From Latrodectus hesperus (Eukaryota > Arthropoda > Arachnida > Araneae > Theridiidae), in contig CM075853.1 of the NCBI GenBank assembly GCA_037975125.1, forward strand, positions 96,187,043 to 96,251,042: a DNA stretch of 64,000 bases, in the 5' to 3' direction. The translations under genes and the position numbers were made by a program. The notes beneath the pieces are model-generated. The model made no database searches and was not told the DNA's origin. It saw only the letters and a list, made by a program, of their open reading frames with translations. Below, in pieces: positions 52,261-61,619 of this stretch (positions are counted from its first letter, which is position 1; each line of letters opens with the position of its first letter).

Positions 52261-52641
52261 GGGCAGTGGTGGCCTAATGGTTAGGGCATTGGCCTTCCAT
52301 CCGGAAGGGTGGGGTTCGATTCCCAATACCGCCAAAGACCCATCGAGTACACGCGATATACGTGCTCGTTAAATCTGTGGAATCGAAAGTCCTGTGGTCG
52401 CTCATTGAGCAGTTACCATGGGTACAATAGTCTGGAGGAGATTTCCTCCCCCTTCAGATCAATGTCAAAATTGAGGGAGTGGATCCTCTGGTGGTGCCAT
52501 CTATCGGAATATTTAAAGAGTAAAGACGTACTTTCACCCTCGTGGAGCTCTGAATAAAACGAAAGATGATCCGTATTGACTTAAATTCGCATTTCCAAGG
52601 CATAGCGAGCTTGGCTTGTCCAGGTGTCATAAGCAAAAGAA
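52261..52641 (+). repeat. tRNA-derived SINE, well preserved, with TSD
   Basis: The head shows box A (TGGCCTAATGGTTAGGGC) and box B (GGTTCGATTCC, 52313-52323) at tRNA spacing. A body of about 310 bp follows, far less AT-rich than its surroundings, ending CAGGTGTCATAAGCAAAAG. The flanking direct repeat TAAATACC at 52253-52260 and 52642-52649 (9 of 10 if one more base on each side is counted loosely) is the target duplication. There is no poly-A tail. SINEs of this class are transcribed by RNA polymerase III and moved by LINE enzymes. The 82-codon frame over it is not a gene. Confidence 0.9.
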
Positions 52642-52649
52642 TAAATACC

Positions 52650-54059
52650 TCGTGATTGGTCTCAAGTCAAATCGAATATGCTTTTTTAAATTTCTTTAAT
52701 TAATGATGCAATTTCATATTTATTGTTATATTTTAGAATAAGTAAATTACTTCAAATTTTAAAAATTGATAATAATAAAAATTGTCAAAATATACTTATT
52801 TTTTTTCCTGTAAAATAACAAGAGTAGTTGAGACTATTGTTTGATATTTTTGTGTGTTAATGGAAAAAGTTTCTATTCATGTGTTCATGTGGATCTTTAT
52901 ATAAGCAATAAAATTAAATATTAATTCTCCAAAAGATACGTATACGATATGGAATAACTTCCATTTTTTTTACTAACACAACAAAATTTCATCAAGTACA
53001 TAAAAGTTAAAAGTATAGCACTCAATAAAAGCTTTGATTGGTATTACATTCTTTGATGAGGAAATTTCTTGGGGTGAGAAACATTCTTATTTCTTGGGGT
53101 GAGAAAGGTATATTTTTCTAGAGAAAAGGGAATAGCAGGTTTTATCCTGAATCAGCCGAAAATTGTTGCGCTAAGAAGGTTACGATATGTCCGAAGTCCC
53201 TTCGTTGATTTGATATGATGTGAAAAATAAAGTATCAGCTTAGATGCTGATTTACGAGTATAAACTTGAACAAAATTAAGTGATAGTTGATTGTGATAGC
53301 AAATTCAGCTGAAACAAATGAGCAGCCGCATATGTGGATATATCACAAAAGCTTACCTTAATCATCTGCAGTATTTTAGCAGACTTAGCTTTTTCATGTT
53401 ATTTTAAATGATTAACTTATAAATATTACGGTATTTTAAGCAATTGTTTGACAGCACATTGTCTCATAAAGTACCTTATTTTTTGCAATACCTTACGGGC
53501 TTTTCATTAACACGTGGTTTCTGATACAAATTATTTGATAAAATTGTGTTTATTATTCGGGGTATATTATAAGCTTTCTTGCATAATGCAGGATTTAATT
53601 TATTAACAATATACAGTACAATGTAATTAGCTTATCTAACATATTTATTTAAAGTACTTTAATGACCTTTTATCACATTATATCAAATCCTAATTGATTA
53701 AGCAAGTAGTGTATTGTTTAATCACCATTTTAATGATTTGATGTATTTTAAAAACTATATTTTACATTATAATATGTATGAAGTCCTAGTTCTTAGAAAA
53801 AATACTACATTATTTGATAAACTACCTTAATTATCTCTTTACTACTTATTATCTACTTTATATGTTTTCTATAATCACATGGTTTCTAATACAAATTATT
53901 TAATCTACTGCCACATCATACTGTTGCATCAACTTTCTTAGCTAGTTTCTTTATTTTATGGACTTTATTTTTCATAGGTTTGCAGACATTATTTGTTTGA
54001 TAAATTACCTTAGTTGTTGGCAGTATGTTAACAAGATTACTTTGATCATACAAGTTTAT
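52650..54059. other. AT-rich spacer with short duplication
   Basis: ATTTCTTGGGGTGAGAAA occurs at 53064-53081 and 53089-53106, period 25. Otherwise no supported feature. Confidence 0.6.
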
Positions 54060-54070
54060 TAAATTTAGGG

Positions 54071-54293
54071 GGCGCTCCGTGGCTGAGTGGTCAAAGCATC
54101 ACTCCGCTAATCGCTTGAGAGCGTAGGAGTGTGGGTTCGATTCCCACCATGGCCCTGGGTGTTTTCTTCGTTATCTTCTGTGGTTGTACATCTGTCATTG
54201 TGCTATTTGTCCTATTATCGACGAAGACTTACAAGCGGATCTCAAGAATCAAGCATACAAGTCTGAATATATGTAATGTAATAAATAAATAAA
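54071..54293 (+). repeat. tRNA(Ser/Leu)-like SINE with 11 bp TSD
   Basis: Head GGCGCTCCGTGGCTGAGTGG carries box A; box B is GGGTTCGATTCCC (54133-54145). An extra hairpin (GCTTGAGAGC within a long variable-arm region) recalls a class II tRNA, Ser or Leu. The body of about 110 bp ends in an (AAAT)n tail. It is flanked by exact TAAATTTAGGG at 54060-54070 and 54294-54304. The acceptor stem does not close (3' side CCATGGCCC), so it is a SINE and not a tRNA gene. Confidence 0.93.
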
Positions 54294-54653
54294 TAAATTT
54301 AGGGAGAGTCTACACAAACATTCGGGAATATGACTCTTATGATAAAAATAAAAATTACTAGAACCAAATATCTGATCATAATTTATACATTAAATATCCT
54401 AAAAAATAAATATAAAATCCTTTTAAATTTTAAACCGTAGAATGAATTGAAGGGACAGGGATTTATCTATTTTTTACTTACAACGCAAATGTTTATCAAA
54501 AAAATCATTCATATATTTCACAAAATTATGTTTTACAATCTATCAAGGAAATTTCTTAGATTGAAATATAAAAAATACTAAATTCAAACAAATTAAATAG
54601 TTGCCTGAAAAAATAATTTTTAGTGACATATTTATAACATATTAATATCCTGT

Positions 54654-54720
54654 TTTCTAAACAACACACAAATAAATTAATAAAATTTATAATTTTATTA
54701 ATTTATTTGTTGTTTAGAAA
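54654..54720. repeat. Long hairpin, arms about 30 bp
   Basis: TTTCTAAACAAC, a 3-base bulge, then CAAATAAATTAATAAAATT pair with the inverse sequence ending at 54720, with a loop of only a few bases. Apart from the bulge the stem is nearly perfect. Confidence 0.9.
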
Positions 54721-54724
54721 TGTA

Positions 54725-55430
54725 ATTTCATTTATATAATTTTCATCAATATCAAAATATAATTTTCTTAATATGTATATTTCTATGTTTTAAATTGTAT
54801 GAATAATAATTTTTAATTCATATTGAAATAACATTATCTTTATTAAAAATTTTAATCACTTTACGACTTAGAAATGTCGTAAAATAATTATTTGCCAAGT
54901 AAAACATTAAGAATTTACTGTGTTAAAAATAGATAGAAGAATGAGTTAATCTAGTATTTCATCAGGAACAGAAATCGTATTCTGCTTTGGGCTCTAGCTC
55001 ACCAAATGTTATTGGAAAATTTATGTTATCAATACAGCTATATAATCATATTCCTCCAAAACAAATGTTTTGGGATATCGTTATATTATACTCAATACAA
55101 ATCTGTGGACATAAAATGTTGACTAATAATCGCTTTAATAAATCTCTAACTTTATAACAACTGATCTTTTCTCAGGTAACTTAAAACTCAAATTATAATA
55201 AAATGTGCAAAAATAAATAAATCAGTACGCCTCCCTTGATTTTGCTTAAATGAGGTGATATTTCATTCCAATTGAAGGTGATATTCAAACGTTGAAAAAC
55301 TATATCAATCTACCATAAAGTTCCACGCGTTTTCTTAAAAAATTTCTTCGTCATTTGTTAAAGATGCATCGTTTGTAATTGTCTTATCTAACAGAAAACA
55401 AAATTAACGGTTATTGTGTTCCAGCAAAAT
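54725..55430. other. AT-rich spacer, no gene seen
   Basis: No motif, repeat pair or frame of note. Confidence 0.5.
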
Positions 55431-55469
55431 AATCGAAAGAAATAGTACCTTCATTTCTTCTGTCTCAAT

Positions 55470-55960
55470 GGCTATCCTTCCAGTGGGATTCTAACTACAC
55501 ACGTATAAATTCGTTGAAAAAATAGTGAGCGCAAAAAAATTTGCATACTATATTCCCACTCGAAAGCATCATAGAAACAGAAAGATAAAAAAAAAAATCC
55601 CGATGAGCAATAAAGGAAATGGCAGATAAAGGTTGATAGCAAAGCTGTGGGGAAAAAAATAAGCGGGAAATGGAGACAGAAGAAAAAGAAATAAACGAAA
55701 CCAATTTTCAACTCTTCAAGCCACTATCTCCTCATCCCCCTCCTTCCGAAACGGCCTTCAATTTCCTAAACGTCAACGTATTATCTGCCTGCTTCTTATT
55801 CCTTGCTTGCTTGAAGGTCCTGTCATGTGGTAATCTCTTTGTTCCAGTGGTAAAAATCATGGATAGCTGCCACTTTCGCAGACTCTTCTTTATTTTTTTA
55901 GTACTGATAGAAACAAAATAGCTCCTTGATGTGGATGTCTAAAAGCTCCTTCCTGGGCTC
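55470..55960. other. Less AT-rich block with opposed short frames
   Basis: A purine-rich stretch (55570-55690) passes into a CT-rich one. Frames on both strands (55670-55921 plus, 55472-55711 minus) follow from this composition and lack domains. I do not call a gene. Confidence 0.25.
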
Positions 55961-56737
55961 CATGTGTTGTGGAGCAAATGTTGTGGACAAGATCAGTTGT
56001 GTTTTTCTTTTGTGAGTGGGGGAATTAATTAGCATTATTTATTGTTTTACTCTCGATGAAAACTTCCCATTGTTTATTGAGCTTGTTTCTTTTATCTGCT
56101 TTTATTTGTTTTGAATGTTTGCAATTCTTCGCGGAGGACATCTCAAAGAAATTTAAAGAAAGTCTGAGGACGATTCAATAATAATTAGAGAAGAAAAATT
56201 GCTTTTGTTAAGAGATTCATACGGATTAGATTAGTTTATTGTGGTTCGTTTCCAGCTGTCGGTTTAAATCAATAAAAAAATTTTTTACTGAATCAAGTGT
56301 TTAGTTATATTGAAACAAGTGAAGCTACGAGGTTGACTCCTGAGATGAACTTTCCTTTCTTTAGCATGTCAAAGGAAAAACATTGACATTACAAAATTTT
56401 AATGTACATAATATTGCCTATGCTTGCTCAAGATGATAGCCTTTGATTACATATATAGAACAGTGTCACCTATCGAAACCGATAGTTTCCGAGTATAAGA
56501 ATGATATTCCATTAACCTAAAATGGCAAAACGGCCCAAATCAATAAGAGATTAAAAAATCATTTATTTTCTGAGACTTATTTCCAGGAAATACTTATTTT
56601 CTGGGGACTTTTCTTAGACATTGGACTGTATTCATGTATCGCGAGGAAGTAATCCAGGAAAACTCTCTAGTAAGCAACTTAATAGGCATGAATGCAGGAA
56701 ATAGAAGTACTTTATGAATCCTTACAAGTTTATCGTG

Positions 56738-56815
56738 GTCGACTGGTAAGACCCACACTTTAGAGCAGAAAATGTTTTCGGGTTCAATTCTAGCAACAGC
56801 TTAACAAGTTATTTA
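56738..56815 (+). repeat. tRNA-derived SINE head
   Basis: CGTGGTCGACTGGTAAGACC (box A side), then GGGTTCAATTCTAGC (box B, 56781-56791). A possible minus-strand relic follows at about 57005-57075 (CCTGATTTGATCCTAGCC). No tail or target duplication is seen. Confidence 0.5.
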
Positions 56816-57079
56816 TAGATATTTGACTTTTACTTTCTGATTGCACTATAATCTTTTGCTCCTCAATTCTCCCTGTCTCTTGCCCCTAATATCACATTGA
56901 TATAACTCATTATATAAAAGCAATAATTTACAATGACTATTAAATTACCTCACAACAGCATTCTGCGGTTAGATTAGATGCATTAAAAATTTAACTGTTC
57001 TGTTGTTTAATAGTGGCTAGGATCAAATCAGGCTCATGGGACTTCAAGGGATGTATAGTCCTCCCATTAAGTCACGGGG

Positions 57080-58338
57080 AATGTACAAATATAATGAATG
57101 CCTTTTATTTTGATGTAATATTTTGAAGGGTTTTAAAATAAGCTTGAGTCAATTTTAAAATGTTAAGAGATTTTCAATTTTTGGTTTGATTATAGCCCAA
57201 AATATCAAAATTAGGCCTTGGCATTTAACAAGCAATTCGAAAATATTTTCCATTTGCTTCCTTACTAAAATAATGTGACAAATTGAAGAATCCTCCCTTC
57301 CAACATATTTCTTTTTTAATTTATTTCAAAGAGGTAAGAATTAGCAATTATAAATGAACAAATGTTTTATAAGAGTAGCTCAAGAAAAATTGAAGGTACT
57401 TTCAGGTTTTTCTTCGTAATTGAATTTACAGCCTGCACTTGGGGTGCACCCAAGCTTGTATAGCCAATATTTTTCCAGACATCTTTTTAATTCTCTAATT
57501 TTATTTTTACTCGATCATTACATGTCATTTAGAATATCATCTATTCCTCATCTTTTTTTTTTTCGGATTTGTTGCAAGCTGATTTGCAATGTAAAAAATA
57601 TGTCATTCAACTACTAGTTTGTTTTTCGATGCAGAAAAACCAAGATATTTGGGATGTTTTGATAAATTTTATTAAATCTTTATATATTATTATCTCTGCT
57701 ATTGCATTATTTATCTATAGTAGAATCAGCTATAAGGCATGACTATTTAATGTAATTACTTATTTAATATCGCATTTTTATAAATGGCATAATATAAAGT
57801 CACATCTCTTTAACGAAACATTTGAATTTCTACAAATACAGCCGAAGGTCTCTCTGCGGAATTTCTGTTGTGTTTTTGGCTACATTATGATTCCTGAATC
57901 AAAAATTTTAAATTTATCGACATTAATTCTATTTTTTATATATACCAAGTTAAAAGCCTCTAACCCTCACATTTCTGCACTGAAACACAAGCGTTCTCTT
58001 ATCTTGGGTCTTTGTAATTTGAGATTTGTAACGTTACTTTCATTGTACCAACAAGAAACATTTTGCCCTAAAAAACACCATTTACCTTGTTAATGTTCGA
58101 GTTTGGTATCACTATTTCTGAGAAAAAGGAAATAAAAAAACAGAAAAACTTTAAATAATGTAAAAATAAATATTTTCTGTTAGTTTAAATATTTATATCT
58201 AAATTACAGTTCATCCTAGTTAATTTTTCATACAATAAAGTAATTTTTTTTATAATTTGGCAAGTAAGTTATTTTTTCGTAATAATATATTACTTGTCTA
58301 GTTATATAGGAATCTGAATCCATTTATTTGTATATTTA
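57080..58338. other. AT-rich spacer, no gene seen
   Basis: Frames at 57420-57617 and 57887-58093 lack recognisable domains. Confidence 0.45.
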
Positions 58339-58346
58339 CAAAGGAA

Positions 58347-59327
58347 AAGCGTCTTATTCTTATTCTTCTTATTATAGTTGGGTTTGTATGTCATTGGGCA
58401 CCTCTGCTTTTATCAGCATTTTGTACTGTTAACTCCAAACCCAATGTTTCCTAGTTCTAGTTGCTCGGGTCACCCACTTTATTAATAAAATCCGAGTCCT
58501 TTAATGGAGTCTAGGTGTAACTCTCTAGTATGGATGATGCCTAAAGAAGTTAATCTAGGGGGGGGGGCAAGGGCCTCGCATTCGTAAATGATATGCTTGG
58601 CCGTTTCCTCTTGCATGACATTTCCTGCAGATAGGGTCTTGCTGAAACAGTCCCATTTTATGGAGGTATTTTCTGAAATAATAGTGCCCAGTTATGAAGC
58701 CTACGATTAAACGTATCTTCTGCCTAGAGCATCTTAGAATTTCAGAGGCAATCCTCGCTGATGATCCACTGATGATTCTGGTCAGAGAGTCAGTCATGCT
58801 AGCGATAGCTTCCTTACTTTCACCAGAAGAACATGGTTTGGAGGTTACTTCTACCTCCTGTGAAGGATTCATTGCTGCCCCTTCACTAGATTGCCTCTGA
58901 GTTCCCTTGTCTTTTTACCAAGGTCTACTTCAGAGGCTTCACCTGCAAATGCAGAAAGGTTTGTTATTTCTTGTGTCTTTTCAGCCATAAGATAACAATT
59001 AATAAGCTCAGGTAATATAACAGTCCACCCAGCATTGCCTGAGTTAATGGGCAAGGAAAAAAAGCTCTAGAAGTTCGTCAGGCAACTAGAGGCTCCGTTA
59101 AGACACCATTACCACGGTGCCAAATAGCCCTAGGTACGGGTCGTATAACACTAGGGTTTACGGGAGCTGGTTCGCGGCCTCTGATTCTATATTCAAGTCA
59201 TTCCTACAGGACGTTCGGCGATCCACCACCTGCCGATGCGCCTGGTAGCTGCTCAGGCCCCAGGAAGCGTCATCTTAACTCTTAATAATTTAAGAATCGT
59301 ACCACCTATCTTTTGTCTGGGGGGTTT
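58347..59327 (-). mobile_element. Internally deleted Jockey/R1-like non-LTR element
   Basis: A 981 bp block, much less AT-rich than its flanks, bounded by direct repeats CAAAGGAA at 58339-58346 and 59328-59335. On the minus strand it starts with a GC-rich leader of about 270 bp, has short frames of ORF1-like position (59054-58869 and from 58872), then joins a conserved retroelement C-terminus (RQKIRLIVGFITGHYYFRKY, then LHKMG and a C-x2-C...H-x4-C knuckle). It ends with a 3' region closing in short AATAAG-type repeats at about 58385-58352. Endonuclease, reverse transcriptase and most of ORF1 are absent, so this is a deletion derivative that transposed or was deleted after insertion. Family membership comes from the C-terminal motif. 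Confidence 0.8.
58555..58872 (-). pseudogene. Retroelement ORF1-start / C-terminal fusion fragment
   Basis: A 105-codon frame. Residues 1 to about 35 (MNPSQEVEVTSKPCSS, then Ser/Ala-rich) resemble a variable gag N-terminus in position only. From about residue 42 (SEILRCSRQKIRLIVGFITG) it matches the end of the RNase H region and the tail of Jockey/R1 polyproteins. CRKC begins a zinc knuckle; the partner His and Cys (KHIIYEC) are in the +1 frame, so a one-base shift near 58615 breaks it. A run of C (G on the plus strand, 58559-58567) ends the frame. The preceding frame (59054-58869) overlaps its start as ATGA. Confidence 0.75.
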
Positions 59328-59335
59328 CAAAGGAA

Positions 59336-61055
59336 CATAACAGATTTATATAATATAAAAATAAATATTCTGAGATTATTTTTTTATTTGATCAAAGTAC
59401 TTGACTTAAAATAATATAATATATATTTCTCAGAAATAGTATCCCTTAAAATGTGAAATCTTAGAAAAAATTAGAGTCATTATAAAATTCAAACCATCAA
59501 ATTCATTTGAAACCATTTTAAAATATTCTAGCACTCAAACCAATGCTGGAATTTGTTACATGAACTAACTTTCTTGGCGAAATTAATGTTATGTTGGATT
59601 TGTATATTAAATTATAAGTTTTTATCATGCTTCTTTAAGAGCAGTTTAGTAAATCTTTCGTTTCCGTTTGTTTTATTATAATTTATAATGCATCAATCTA
59701 GTAAACAATATAAGCTTATTATAACACATAACATAATTAATATAATTTATTACGATAAATCTGAATCTGTTATAAAATACATATTTTATATGATCAAATA
59801 ATATTTATTATACTTAACGGCATCATCATTGAGCGAAGTGTATGTTCACGATAAATAAGTAGTCAATGTAGGCAATCACACACACACTGAGGATAATAAG
59901 CTACAACAGTACAGTAGTATGTTTAATTTAAATATATGTGTATGGAACATCAGCACATAATAAACTTATATACTTATCCAAAAAATGGTACCCACTACAG
60001 TGCACACACAAATCAAAACATTAAAGTCATTAATAGATTTTCGTCTTATGTTTACGTATTATTTTGACACTGTGTTATGGATGTCACAACAACCAAAATC
60101 TGTTATAAAATATTCATACATCTGCGTATTCTTTCGAAGAGGATTTTCCATCGATAGAGATCTTACGAACTTATTACAAATGATGAAATCAGAAAAATTC
60201 CCAAACTACTCCACAACAATAGATATATATACAGGAAACGTAAGATATATTCATACATCTCCTATTGTTCAATAAAAGAGGGGAATCGAAGCTAAGATTT
60301 TTTACTCCAAAGAAAGCAGTTTTATAGTAAATGTGAATGTGAGCCCTATATCTGGAATTTCGATACTGTGAAACAGATATCTTAAATGCTAAAAGTTGAT
60401 GATGTAAGGCATTTTCACATCTGCCATGCATTTGCTTTCCAAAATTGTTTTCATAGATAAATTATGACGCATGTAATTCAGAAAGAAACTAAGAAAGTTT
60501 TCAAGCACCCACCAAGCCGATAAATATTTGTGGAAAAAAGTAGAAATGCAACAACCATCTCCTGTTGTAATACAGCAACAGAGAATTGACTGCTAGAACT
60601 TTTACTGAAGAACACATTGAAACTAAATGTCGGTGAATCTTCATTACGAAAGTTTATAATTTTATAGCGAATTATTTTATTACATTTTCCAGCAGCTTAT
60701 TTCGATCATAATAAACTGATTAGATATATTGAACAACATAAAACTTACAAGTAGTTAAATCTGATGGATCTTCTAAGTATGATAATCTTTACCTAAATCA
60801 CAGGAATTAAACCACCATTTTTTATTTTTATTTATTTATTTATTTATTTTTTGCAAATAAGTGTGTTTTTTGGGAACATGCTGTCTTACAATAGGATTTT
60901 AAAATCAAAATTCAAAAACGAAAAAACTTTTCTCGAGAAGATTTTTTAATTGAAGCGATATGTAAACATGTCGCGCATAGAAAAAGAAAGGAAAAACATA
61001 ACGGGAAACTCATTAAAAAAAAAGGAATAGAAAATTCATTCTCCGTTCGAGCGAA
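59336..61055. other. AT-rich spacer, no gene seen
   Basis: A 96-codon frame at 59985-60275 has no recognised domain. (TTTA)n occurs at about 60825-60850. Confidence 0.5.
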
Positions 61056-61072
61056 ACGGGTTTAAATTTCCA

Positions 61073-61615
61073 GTGATGTCCTTTTTGATCTGTCTTTATG
61101 GTCCGTCAACAAAATCAGCCTCCATCCATGCAGGGGGTTCAAAAGAAAATCAACCTGTCGTTAAGGAGACAATCCACGCGAATGTCTCACTGCCAGGTTC
61201 CGATGCAAAGTGTGCCTACTGTTGTGGTTTGGGGGGTTCAGGTTGGCTGATAATGTCTGTCCGTCCTGCCACCGGAAAAGGTGGTGGACGCTTGGTTTGC
61301 CTTCAATGGGACACTATATGCTTCCCCCCTCCAACGAGTCGGATGTTCAACCAGCCGGACAGACCGCACGAGCCACGCGATCCGTCCGGCAGGTCCCTTC
61401 TTCTTCAGGTGGAACAGAAGAAAATATATAGTCAGGGAAAAAAATTCTTAAGATTTCTTTCCGCTAAAACAGCATTTGGTATTATCTTGATTTCAAATGA
61501 AAATTTATGTAAAATAGGAATATTTTGCTTAAAAATTTGTAATACTTTGGAAGTAAATCAAATCTGTAGAGGACCTTTCACATTTAATACTTCAGTTGTT
61601 ATAATAAAATGCTAA
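61073..61615 (+). CDS. Possible exon, unrecognised, low confidence
   Basis: A 180-codon frame, the longest in the window. Codons from 61073 to about 61430 lie in a GC-richer block; the rest runs into AT-rich sequence and is probably not coding. TTTAAATTTCCAG at 61060-61072 is a fair splice acceptor just before the first ATG region, and candidate donors (CGGCAGGTCCC near 61393, TTCAGGTGG near 61409) lie near the end of the block. The peptide has CAYCCGLGG and PPPTSRMFNQPDRPHEPRDP and no family I recognise. It could equally be a conserved non-coding element. Confidence 0.25.
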   Translation: MMSFLICLYGPSTKSASIHAGGSKENQPVVKETIHANVSLPGSDAKCAYCCGLGGSGWLIMSVRPATGKGGGRLVCLQWDTICFPPPTSRMFNQPDRPHEPRDPSGRSLLLQVEQKKIYSQGKKFLRFLSAKTAFGIILISNENLCKIGIFCLKICNTLEVNQICRGPFTFNTSVVIIKC

Positions 61616-61619
61616 AATA

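Noticed and set aside
52309..52557. 82-codon frame
   Set aside because: Lies wholly within the SINE body.
54071..54160. Functional tRNA-Ser or tRNA-Leu gene
   Set aside because: Internal promoter boxes are good, but the acceptor stem does not close and the unit has a SINE body, tail and target duplication.
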